Source: Saccoglossus kowalevskii
Lineage: Eukaryota > Hemichordata > Enteropneusta > Harrimaniidae
Assembly: GCF_000003605.2 (NCBI RefSeq)
Contig: NW_003126388.1
Coordinates: 476,262-508,763 of the forward strand
Length of the DNA: 32,502 nt
Reading direction: 5' to 3'
Position numbers and translations under genes: made by a program. This document shows positions 1 to 20,949 of this stretch, in pieces. Every line of letters begins with the position of its first letter. The first letter of the stretch is position 1. Under the pieces are notes generated by a model. It was not told the origin of the DNA. It saw nothing but the letters and a program-made list of their open reading frames with translations, and made no database searches.

Positions 1-72
1 CGCCCTTTAATGCCAAAATAGTGGAATTAAATAGCAAAAAACATGGTTGTTGGTAAATCCTATATTTTCAAC

Positions 73-81
73 AGAATAATA
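73..81 (+). promoter_or_regulatory. Probable 3' splice acceptor and translation-start context
   Basis: A pyrimidine-rich run ends in AG at 73-74 and is followed by AATAATA and the ATG at 82. This suggests that a 5'-UTR exon lies left of the window. The context (A at -3, G at +4) is a strong initiator. It makes the MGCGAS start the mature N-terminus rather than the upstream ATG at 43. Confidence 0.5.
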
Positions 82-3000
82 ATGGGTTGCGGTGCCAGTG
101 CAACTATTAGGTCACCGGCCGAAGACGCGCCCCGTGGGCGTGAATCAACAGGATACTCAGGAGCATACGGCGGCATACACGGTGACTATGGGAATAATAC
201 CTCATTCGAAGCTGTAACAAGGATCGAGGAAGAGGAATTCGACGACGATTATTACGATAGTGTGCCACTGAAGGAAGAATTCGATCAGTGGATCTCTGAT
301 TTGAACAACATGAATGACTATGCTGACCATCAGGCTCTCCGTATTTTAGAGGAAATGGCAGAACATATGGACCCAACGGACAAAGAAGCTACGATCAAAA
401 AGACTAATTATCTAATTAAACTAAATTATCCTAAATTATTTGTAAAAATGTGGCATAACTTGAAAAATTATCAACTAGTACTAGACAAGTCAAAGCCATC
501 GGGAATCAACCCCACTGAGATCCGTGCTGCATACAATCTCGACTGTGCGAAGGTTGTGCTTTGGAACGCTGCCGATTGTTCCCCGAGAATGTGCTGGGAA
601 ATCGGAAAATATGGAATTATAGAAATACTTTTATCCCAGCTCAAACAACCTGAATATGCTCCAAATAAACTGACAGGAACTGAAAATTACTCTTCAATCA
701 ACGCTGACAGAGTGGTGCGTTCTACCACGGGAATTTTGCACAATGTTATTCGTAACTGTTTAGATAACAGGCACCATTTCCGCGAAGCTAACGCGGTAGA
801 ACTATTATCCAAGTACATTCATTGCAAACATGCTACTATCCAAGCAGTTTCCGTTCTCATTTTGGCTTACATCGTCAAAGATGAAGAAGTTGACAAGATT
901 TCTACAGGAGATGAAATAATTAAGTTTTTGTTGTTGGTGTACGCGGATGCGTTGAACGGCGATGAGCACATGTCACCTATGTATATGTTTGAAGTAACTG
1001 AGATCGTTGATGGGTTGATATATCTTGCAGCAAATGATGCCAATAAGGTAAGGAAACATACCAAATCTATTCCTTTGGGGATGCGTTAATATACTAGTAT
1101 ATCTTACAGCAAATGACACCGTCACGGGAAGAGAGCATAACACATATTCCATCAACAAGAATAACGCCCTCATCACATCGTTGCTACGTCTAAGCACCGT
1201 CCCTCAACACGGGACGGTGGTCTAAGGGAGATTAGAGTTGACGTAGATGGGACGCCGATATGTTTATTTTTTGACAGCTTTTTATCCTATTTATGAACCA
1301 GCAGTCCACATGGTATTAAAAATAGACATTACTGATAAAACATTGTTCACATATGTGATGGTAAACATTTAACGTGTTTTCCATATTTCGCCAATACCAG
1401 CCACAAATTATTGGAGAAAACGGCGGATTTCTTTTACTGATTTGTCGCATTTGGATTGTACACATATAAACCACCTTTGTCAAACAGATTAAAGCAGAGG
1501 GAGTCATCACCTGCGCATGCGTCAGATGTTTACAAACAAGCTTCTACCCTTGAGCCTTTGCGTTTTTAGCGTGTGTTGTTATCATCGCTTGGGACTCAAT
1601 TCCCGCGCATGCGCAGGTGACGACCCCGCTTTAATATAAGAGAGAAACATGTCTGAAAAGCAAAACAAAAATATAAATCATAGTAATACATTGACAAAAA
1701 GGTAAAGAAAGTTGGAGTGACAGTTGAGACCATATTATTTCCCAGCATGCCTTGCAGTTTATACTTTTAACGTATGTGGTTAAACATTTCTTCGATTTTG
1801 TTTTTACTACTGGACATATATCCCCACCTGACACAGATATTTAATTGTGCGTAAGTTGTACAAATGGAAATGTGTTAGGGGTTGTTTTCTGGATTCTGAC
1901 TTGAAGGAGACTAAGAGATAAGTAAACAATTGCTACAAAGTTTAAATTTCGAGGACATGCTTTGGCAAAATAGTTGGAATTTTTGAATATAGATAGTAAT
2001 ATTATAATATAGATAGTTAGAAGACAAAAAATATAGTCAAAACAAATCAAACATTAGAAAAGAGATTGCGGATTGTGGGAAAATAGTTTGTTATCAACAC
2101 AAATGTCGCGCATGCGCGGCGCGACGACCACCGTTCTTCAAATTATGAACATACATCTATCCATCTGTTTTGTACTTGTGAGTTTGTTTTGTTGTGAAAC
2201 ACATCTGAAATATTTATTCTATTTGAAGTTTAGTATTCTTATAATTCTTTATATTAATCGGACGTTTCTCAAAATAATTTACCACTTTTTTTCTTCGTTA
2301 GGTGAAATTCGTGAATAACGACGTATTGCCCTTACTTGTGGCAACTCTGACGTCCGAGTGTTCAACGGAAGAACACTGTTTAGCGGCTACTGCAATTTGG
2401 ACATTAGCATTCCATGCCGATAACAAAGATCGTATCCGGAAAGAAGAGGGATGTTTAGAAGGTATGTTCAACATGATCATTATAATCTCAAAGTAGGAAC
2501 AGAAAAATAGAAAAGATTTCTTGTTTTCGCTAATCGGTGAAATTCATTGGTCATAACATGGACTGTATGTGAAAACATTATGCAACAATTTGTAGTATTA
2601 GATAAAATTGTACCAACTCCTTAACAGATTTATGGAGATGGTAAAATTAGGGTTGAAGGACCACAGACTTCGCGCAGTTTGTGTTCGAATTTCGCGCAAA
2701 CAAGCAATGTATTTTACTCGCGTTGTATATACATCGTATGGCACACGACGAATGTGATGCTGTGAAGAACACTATCTAAAATGGCATTACACGAAAAGAT
2801 TTGAAATTAATAAAGGGCGACGGTCTTCACAACGCGTCGCGTTTTATATTGGCCCCATGCTAGGCGTACAAGAACGTGCATAAAATCCAATGTTTAAAGG
2901 GCGGTGGTCGTCGAGCCGCGTCCTGTTCGATATGGGACTCATAGCGACGTATATAACGCGTGTAAAATACATTGTTTATTTACATGAAAATCGAACATGC

Positions 3001-6000
3001 GCTACGCGACGACCACCGCGCTTTAAACGAAATCCTAACGCATGACCAGCACGGTAACCACGTCCCTTCAAGGTCCATTTGTCCATGAATGGAACAATAT
3101 ATTTTTGTTGAGCAAGAGCACTAATTAAATGTAATGACAACATTTTTTTCTTATAAAGCTCTGACAAAACTCCAGCACAGTGACAACTCTGGCCTTAAGA
3201 AAGCTTGCAATGGTGCACTATGGGAACTCCGTGATGGTGGTGAAAGTGTGACTCGTGCTGTGGAAAGTAGCGGTCATGTGATGATAAGCTACCAATGGAA
3301 CTGTCAGAAATTAATGGTGCAAGTAAAAAATCGTTTGAAAGATGCGGGATTTAAAGTGTGGATGGACGTCGAACAAATGGGTGAGTTTATTTGAGAATGT
3401 CATGTTTTGTCGGCATTTGTTTGCTTGAAGCAGGATATCTCAAAATGTTGTGGACGATTTTATTACAAAATGTCGACCAATCAACAGATCAGTTATCATG
3501 GAGACAGAATGTTTCAACTAATATTTTCAGATAATTACACAATAAGTAAGCTGTGAATGAATTGTCATGATATTTTTAGTAGGGTTGTTTTTGAGACAAG
3601 GTCAAATTAACATGATTTTGGAAGGAACTTGAATCTAGATTCGGCTGGCATGGAAACAGTGTTTTTTTGGGAAGGAATCTGCACCATTATCATGATTGTC
3701 AGAATAAAGACCAGTCTTAAGAATATGTAGCATGACGTTCATGGGTGTTTTTAATCCCCGTTCAGACGAAGTCCCAAAATGGAGACTATTAATTTGGGTT
3801 CCGTCCGTCCGTGCGTCCGTCTGGAGCTATTTCTCGGACACCCTTTGACCGATCTCGTTCAAACTTGGCATACAGCAATGTATGATGACCTACATATGCA
3901 CGCCAATTTTCGTTGTGATTCGATTAAATATGGCTGACTGGCAGCCATTTTGACCTCAAACTTGCTAAATTCTGATATTTAACATGTCCGGAACTGTTTC
4001 TCCGAGCTGCACAGGGTGATTTCAATCAAACTTTGTATGGTGATCATGCATATTGGGTTATAGGTGCACGACACTTTTTTTTTTGAGATTCGGTCCAAGA
4101 TGGCCGACTGGCGGCCATTTTGTTTTTTTCTGTTCAAAGTCTGTACATACAATGTAGGTACCATACTTCAAGATAACATAACACCATGTTTTGTTTTGAG
4201 ACATTTGATCAAATTTGTTTAATATCTTAAAATCACTGTCTTTAATGTGTCCGGAACTGTTTATCGGGGCTGAATAGGGCGATTTCAATCAAACTTTGTA
4301 TGATGATCATGTATATTGGGTTACACATGCACGTCATATTTTTTTCAAAATTTTGACCAAAATGGCCGACTTGCGGTCATTTTTTTTTTTTTCCCCATTT
4401 TTTGTGCCGATTCCTCTGAAAGATATGGCCTGATTCAGTTCAAAGTTTGCACATAGGTTGTATACTGCAGGGTAACACAACATGTTTTGTCTTTAGATGT
4501 TATCAAATTTGTCAAAATGGTGGCCATTTTGTCAAAAAAAACGAAAAATATCATTTTGTAATATGTCCAGAACTGTTTCTTGGAGCTGAACAGAGCGATA
4601 TGGCCTGATTCAGTTCAAAGTTGAATAGGCCATTTTCAATCAAACTTTGTATGATGACCTTACATATTAAGTTATGGTGCAAGCCATATTTCTTTTGGAG
4701 ATACTTGAACAACAATACCCGACTGGCTGCGTTTTTCTTTCATGCTATTTCCTCTGTAAGATATAGTTCAACGTTTTCACGTAGGTACTATACTGACAGT
4801 AACGCAATCTATAATCTGTGTTAGTGTTAAAAAAAATTGATCTTTCATTTCTATATGTCACTTGCTCCATGGTTTAATTTAAATAAAATTCAAACACGCG
4901 CTGTGCGACGACCACCACCCTTTAACTTACTTGTCACAATGTAATGTTACAGTAATACACTTTGTTCTGCTTCACAGTAATTTGTGTATTTTGATTTTGC
5001 ACGACTGATTTTGATATTACTGTACATAAATATTATTTTTATCTATTTCCTAGGAGGTTCAACACTGGAAGCAATGGCGGGCGCTGTTGAAAATGCAGAT
5101 GTTGTTCTTATGACAGTTTCTGAAAAATACAAAGACAGTCAAAGTTGTCGTTCTGGTAAGACATTGGGTAGCTCATTGTATCCACGAATCAATCGGCCAA
5201 ATTGTAATCTGTAATCGTATAACCTGACAAGGTCGCGCGAGTTGCACCCTCCGCAGCGCTCCAAACCCAACACAGTTAGAAGGGTTTGATGCCGTTTAGC
5301 CAGCGAGGGCGCCACACACACCTACAAATGTACATGTCAGGTTATACTGTAAAATGACTAATTTTCACTGGGTTTAAATTTCACTGATTTACCATTTCAG
5401 GCCTATTCCGTGGGTTTTAAATTCACTGTTTTGTCATTGTGTTCTAATGTGTTCTATGCTCAATTTTACATATTCACTGGGTTTTAATTTAGCGCATTTT
5501 CCAGTCAGCGAAATAAGCAAAATTAAAACCCAGTGAATAATTAACCCTTTTACAGTAATTGGTACAGATCAATTTATACTTATTGTACGCAAGCTGTATA
5601 AAATGTCAAACATAACAAAATTTTACGCCTACAGATAACCAACAAATAATATTTGATTGTATTAACAAAATCATTTCTTTCTTTACGAAACAGAGGCTGA
5701 ATATGCATATAAACGAAAAAAGACAATCATACCGATTCGAGTTCAACCCAATTATACTCCTGATGGCTGGTTAGGAATCATAGAGGCAAACAATTTATAC
5801 TACGACTTCAGTGCAGCCAACGCCATGGCAACAGTGATGCCAGACCTCATACGAGAGCTTGAGAAATCGATAGGAGGTAAACGAGTAAAGAAAACAGTGG
5901 AGCGGGATAAGGGTAAGGTGTTATCAATATCTGATAGTGTACAAGGTTTACTATTAGCTATGCTGAGTGGGGGAAATGGTATACTGAAATCAACAAAAAC

Positions 6001-6727
6001 ATGTTTAAACTTTGTAAATATACTTATAACAAATTTATTTCACCAATTTGAAAATGATTTCATTTGAAGTCAATCCCATTCAAATGAGACGACTGGATTG
6101 GTAGCTTTCATCATTACGGAAAGCGTTTGCGAATGAATCAGACAACAAATGTGTACTAATTAACTGGCATTTTAGTTTGATGACTTATAACGTGGACGCC
6201 TTTAATGACTACAGAGTCAGAACGTTATTTTCCTTCACTTGTTTTCACTATATTTTACTGTAAACTGTAAATTTTGCAGATTCTTTTTTGAAAATTGCAA
6301 CAGTTTCTAATGGCCAGTCCATTAATGAATTTACCAATATATATTAACAACTTTCGATTCTTGGAATACCAGTGTCGAAATTTGTATTCTGTCATTGGCG
6401 ACACGTAAATACAGGTCAATAATTTTATTGTTTTATTATTGTACATTTTTAGCTCAAGTAGTTCAGATTGGAACAACAGGATCTACACCTCTACAGACGT
6501 CAGCTGATGCATGGACAAACAGTGACGTCAGTACATGGCTGATGCAGAATAATCTCAGTCACATGAAAGGAAGATTTTCCGGATACACGGGGGAGGATGT
6601 GAAGGGACTGAAATCAGTACTAATCAAGGCGCCAGAGTTTTTCTATTCGTCTGCAAGTACAGATAAAGGAATAAAAACTCTTTTGGATGTTGTGAAGTTG
6701 GAGAGAGCGCTTGAGAAACTAGACTAG
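82..6727 (+). CDS. ARM-TIR-SAM protein, predicted lipid-anchored TIR-domain (putative NADase) signalling protein
   Basis: Six exons join in frame: 82-1047, 2302-2461, 3159-3380, 5054-5155, 5694-5912, 6453-6727 (647 residues). Residues 1-6 read MGCGAS, fitting MGxxxS/T myristoylation with Cys3 available for palmitoylation. An acidic stretch (49-59) precedes ARM-type helical repeats to about residue 403. A TIR domain follows at about 414-545, with HVMISY at strand A, WMDVEQMGG at the BB loop and CRSEAEYA around the putative catalytic Glu484. A SAM-like domain ends the protein (about 573-647, starting ADAWTNSDVSTWL). The family is known from invertebrates. The order ARM-TIR-SAM differs from SARM1 (ARM-SAM-SAM-TIR), so this is not a SARM1 orthologue. 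NAD cleavage is inferred from Glu484. The start is set by an acceptor-like TTTTCAACAG ending at 74 and a strong Kozak context (A at -3, G at +4). An ATG at 43 would lie inside that presumed 5'-UTR intron. Exon joins are confident; activity is not proven. Confidence 0.88.
1195..1219. other. Small GC-rich hairpin in intron 1 of the ARM-TIR-SAM gene
   Basis: CACCGTCCC and GGGACGGTG form a perfect 9-bp stem with a 7-base loop, in AT-rich surroundings. The remainder of intron 1 (1048-2301), apart from the family A copy at 1489, shows no gene. Confidence 0.45.
1489..1634 (-). mobile_element. Family A MITE (TTAAAGC...GCTTTAA), single-unit copy in intron 1
   Basis: The copy runs from TTAAAGC to GCTTTAA. 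Sub-terminal inverted GCGCATGCG blocks and a CACCTGCGCATGCG/CGCATGCGCAGGTG pair form the arms. Its core is the inverse of the unit amplified at 7551-8201 (ACGCAAAG, TGGGACTCAATT). It sits in intron 1 of the ARM-TIR-SAM gene. Confidence 0.8.
2893..3027. mobile_element. Family B MITE with GGTGGTCGTCG inverted ends in intron 2
   Basis: The ends TTTAAAGGGCGGTGGTCGTCG and its inverse bound a 135-bp element, and arm similarity continues inward to an inverted TTCGAT / ATCGAA pair. The TTAAAG end and the GTCGTC motif resemble family A. Related fragments occur nearby at 2812-2892 (TAAAGGGCGACGG), 4895-4924 (GCGACGACCACCACCCTTTAA), around 2108-2132, and at the very left edge (CGCCCTTTAA, 1-10). Confidence 0.7.
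3755..4830 (+). repeat. Family F repeat, degenerate array in intron 3 of the ARM-TIR-SAM gene
   Basis: It starts with TCCCCGTTCAGACGAAGTCC and GTCCGTCCGTGCGTCCGTC. At least three diverged units of about 250 bases follow, each with (C/T)GGAACTGTTTCT, a GCTGNANAGGGYGATTTCAA-like block, CAAACTTTGTATG(A/G)TGA and ATGGCCGAC(T/G)NGCGG(C/T)CATTTT. No sustained frame is seen. It resembles a widespread invertebrate interspersed repeat; I cannot name it. Confidence 0.7.
4895..4924 (-). repeat. Family B terminal fragment
   Basis: The stretch ACGCGCTGTGCGACGACCAC followed by CACCCTTTAA matches the right end of the family B element at 2893-3027. The matching left end is not found in this intron, so it is a truncated or rearranged copy. 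Confidence 0.5.
5345..5557 (+). mobile_element. Family C MITE (TACTGTAAAA ends) in intron 4 of the ARM-TIR-SAM gene
   Basis: The ends TACTGTAAAA and TTTTACAGTA are inverted and flank TTCACTGGGTTT arms. A second copy with the same internal order lies at 31907-32118. A TA duplication at the ends fits a Tc1/mariner-type non-autonomous element, though that assignment is an inference. Confidence 0.8.
5913..6452 (+). other. Intron 5 of the ARM-TIR-SAM gene, no distinct content
   Basis: A 540-base AT-rich intron with a clean GTAAGG donor and TTTTTAG acceptor. No repeat family identified elsewhere in the window is visible here. Confidence 0.7.
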
Positions 6728-7513
6728 AATGCACTAAACCAATTCGATATATTTGATATCACTACAGTGTTGAGATAAAAAATATGAACAACAACTCAGT
6801 TGAACATCTTTTACCAGTGTCAATATAGTAAAATGTTTATATTTTATATGTACATATCAAACCCATAACATTTTCATTAAAATGCTTTACAAAACGTTCC
6901 TTTGTAAAAGTACTCTACTGGGATAATTTTACACCAAGGAAATTGCGTGTATGATGTTTTATTGAACTTAAAATCCACCGCCTAAAACCATAAAGATATA
7001 TTTCTTGGACATTCTCATACTTTTGGGGTACTTCCAGGTTGAAAAAAAGTTATAAAAAAAAAACGAGGACTGGTGGATTGACCTGCATGCGCCAGTGTCC
7101 ACCTGTATTTTATACCTGCATAGATCCACTTCAAGCTTAACACAAACAGACATGTTATTGGATATATGCATGTACATTTGTTTGATGGTCCGATTCAAGA
7201 TGAACAGTACACTTTCTCACCATCTCAGAGGTGTGTAAACGGATTCAGTTTAAACTTTGTACTTTTCCAATTTTTCACAGATTGTTGGAAATGTTCAAGA
7301 ACTCACTTGCAAATTAACCTTGTCTCACACAAAAGAGGTAAATCTTCATAAATCCTGGCATGTAGTGTATTCTAAAAGTGTGGTGCCTTTTACTTTGAGC
7401 TAGTGTAGGTATCATGCATTCTTCAGTCAACGATGGAACAACTACATGGTATACTTATAATTAAATTTATTCACACCAACGTCTTAGTGGGGTATTTGCT
7501 ATCATAGTACCTG
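6728..7513. other. 3' UTR of the ARM-TIR-SAM gene and intergenic DNA
   Basis: After the ATTAAA at 6876 the stretch is plain AT-rich sequence up to the tandem MITE. Short open frames here lack any recognisable domain. Confidence 0.6.
6876..6881 (+). terminator. Polyadenylation signal variant ATTAAA for the ARM-TIR-SAM gene
   Basis: ATTAAA lies about 150 bases after the stop codon at 6725-6727. It is the common variant hexamer. A T/GT-rich stretch (cgttcctttgtaaaag) follows within 30 bases, as expected downstream of a cleavage site. Confidence 0.45.
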
Positions 7514-8223
7514 TTAAAGCGGGAGGGTCGTGACATGCGCATGCGCGGGGGAAATTGAGTCCCAAGCGTTGATAACAACACATGCTAAAAACGCAAAGGT
7601 ACATGGGTAGACGCTTGTTTGAAAACAATGACACGCTTTGGCCATCTGACGCAGGGGGGAAATTGAGTCCCAAGCGTTGATAACAACACATGCTAAAAAC
7701 GCAAAGGTACATGGGTAGACGCTTGTTTGAAAACAATGACACGCTATGGCCATCTGATGCGTGGGGGAAATTGAGTCCTAAGCTTTGAAAACAACACATG
7801 CTAAAAACGCAAAGGTACATGGGTAGACGCTTGTTTGAAAACAATGACACGCTATGGCCATCTGACGCGTGGGGGGAAATTGAGTCCTAAGCTTTGATAA
7901 CAACACATGCTAAAAACGCAAAGGTACATGGATAGACGCTTGTTTGAAAACAATGACACGCTATGGCCATCTGATGCGTGGGGGAAATTGAGTCCTAAGC
8001 TTTGAAAACAACACATGCTAAAAACGCAAAGGTACATGGGTAGACGCTTGTTTGAAAACAATGACACGCTATGGCCATCTGACGCGTGGGGGGAAATTGA
8101 GTCCTAAGCTTTGATAACACCACATGCTAAAAACGCAAAGGTACATGGGTAGACACTTGTTTGAAATCAATGACACGCTATGGCCATCTGACGCATACAC
8201 AGGTGACGACTCCCCCACTTTAA
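7514..8223 (+). mobile_element. Family A MITE with six internal tandem units
   Basis: The ends TTAAAGCGGGAGGGTCG and CGACTCCCCCACTTTAA are inverted repeats like those of the single-unit copies at 1489 and 26347. Between them the core is repeated, starting at 7551, 7659, 7767, 7876, 7984 and 8093 (period 108 or 109). Units 3 and 5 match each other, and units 4 and 6 do so closely, indicating duplication of a dimer. Minus-strand open frames across it are by-products of the repeat. Confidence 0.9.
7551..8201 (+). repeat. Tandem array, six units of 108-109 bp
   Basis: Every unit begins GAAATTGAGTCC and ends near GGCCATCTGA(C/T)GC. The change of period from 108 to 109 comes from a run of 5 or 6 G residues at the unit junction. 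Unit type alternates (TTTGAAAACAAC versus TTTGATAACAAC), giving a 217-bp higher-order period. Confidence 0.92.
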
Positions 8224-10094
8224 CAAGTAACAGCAATTCAATACAGACCAATGCAATCCACTGAATTTACACTTGGTGTAAACATGCACAATTCATTACC
8301 ATATGAAGTATACCAAAAATATCACAAACTCAAAACGTGTCTACAAAATGATTGCATGCAAATATAAAAATAACCTATTCCCCCAGTTTTTTTTCCCCAA
8401 CCCAATATGGGTCATCAAAAAATGTATTATTTTTAACGTAAAAACAGATTTTACATACTAACTGAGCCATTCAAGCAGGATCCATTCAAGATTTCAAAAG
8501 CAAACAAAGCAATGGGACTCCATTCTTCATTATGATCGATAGTTGAATTAATATAGCAACCAGATGTACTTTATCATTTATGTTACTTAACATGTAACTA
8601 TGGCATCGTCCACATAAATGTTTGGTAAAACATGCCAGTCAAGATTCTAGTAGCAAACCACTTAGATGGATATATAAATGACATTAGTACAATTTGCTGA
8701 CACTCTGCATTGACCAATTGGATTGGTCACAGGAATTCAGGTGATATGTAAATTGATTTCTAATTCGGATCGACTAGAAAAACCATCCTTCCATGGGACT
8801 GATGTGTTTCAACTGTCTTTCAAACAATACAATAATAGCACATAAATGCCAGAAATATTATGAAAAAAACATTATTCAATGAAAGAGCACTTGCTTGAAA
8901 GTAGTCAAGAAAACAAGTGACTATAAATTGCATTTTTAGTTGCAAAATGATACTTTGTTGTTTTCAATTCAAATGTACTTTAAAAATGAACCATAAACAC
9001 TTATCCATATTATATTGCCAATCTAAGTAGACAACAGTCAGCTGTGAAAACCAAATACAAGAAAAGGTCATCTAATAATCCTGTTACATGGAAAGTGAAC
9101 TAGAAAGGAAAAAAACATTGTGCACTACCAGTAATTTTACTGGATAAAATAGTAGATTTCAAAAATTGCCAAGTAGAACTACCGTAATCACATCAATTAA
9201 AAGTATAGTTGGGAAATTACATTGTTAGATGTCTGAAAAATACCACGTTCTCTATATACCAGTTATTCAAATAATCAAATTATGTTAAATAATCTCAATA
9301 AGTATAACAGCAAGAACATGTAAGGGATATTGAATCGATCTTATTCTAAAGTGCAATTTAACATTTTCACTACCAGGTCCCTCTTTTCATCGCAAATTCA
9401 TAAAATAGTTCTGTTTATAGTCTGCCCTTTCCTTCAGAAGATTGCGACAAAAAATTGCCAAATTATTGGAGTAAAAACTGAAAATTGAATAAAATGTTGG
9501 TTTGTTGGCTCTAAAAATTAGGGTTCATTTCCAGAAATATTGAAGAATATAAAGAAAAAAGTGCGAAAATTTGGACAAGAAAGACTTGTGGTGAGCTGGT
9601 TAATTTCAGATTTTCCAATCCCTATTACTTAGCTGTGATCTAAGTTACATGCTACCTACCACCAGTGCCAAAGACAACATGTTGTTCATTACCAAAGAAT
9701 TTTATGCATCGATAGATCCCAAATTGGAAATGTACACACCAAATAATAATGCTAATATTCCAGTGTATCATAAAGGCGGCTATTCACAGACAGTTCAATA
9801 AGAAGAATGGCAGTTCAGCTTGTAACATGTCCAATGTGATATGTGGTTTGTAGTAGGTAGACACAAGTTGATTACATACTTCAAGATGGTTTTCTTGGGG
9901 TCCTTATATTCAAGGTTATACCCTTATAAGGCAATACAAATAGCAATGTAGATATGTGCTAGCTCCTTTCAAAATACTGAACTTGTGAAGATTGATGTAT
10001 TTATCATTTACACATTATAATCCAGCCTTGTCAGTGTGCAAGTGTCCTGAGTTTACCATCCTGATATTCTTTGTATTTGCGAATCTGCATCATA
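8224..10094. other. Intergenic or ABHD18 3'-UTR stretch without recognisable feature
   Basis: About 1.9 kb of AT-rich sequence with frequent stops in all frames. It must contain the 3' end of ABHD18, transcribed leftward from 10095, but no canonical AATAAA on the minus strand stands out close to the stop. Confidence 0.6.

Positions 10095-20949
<10,855 letters not shown>

Noticed and set aside
43-81. Upstream in-frame ATG at 43 giving a 13-residue extension
   Set aside because: It lies before an acceptor-like TTTTCAACAG and would hide the conserved-looking MGCGAS start. The ATG at 82 has the better context.
82-6727. SARM1 orthologue
   Set aside because: The domain order is ARM-TIR-SAM with a single C-terminal SAM, not ARM-SAM-SAM-TIR, and the N-terminus is a lipidation-type signal.
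7551-8201. CRISPR-like array
   Set aside because: The units are fully repeated with no unique spacers, and the DNA is clearly animal, with spliced genes.
7467-8251. Repetitive minus-strand open frames (127, 71 and 60 codons with recurring LPMYLCVF)
   Set aside because: They are translations of the tandem MITE units. The period shifts between 108 and 109 bases, so the frame is not kept, and no start, splice or domain evidence exists.
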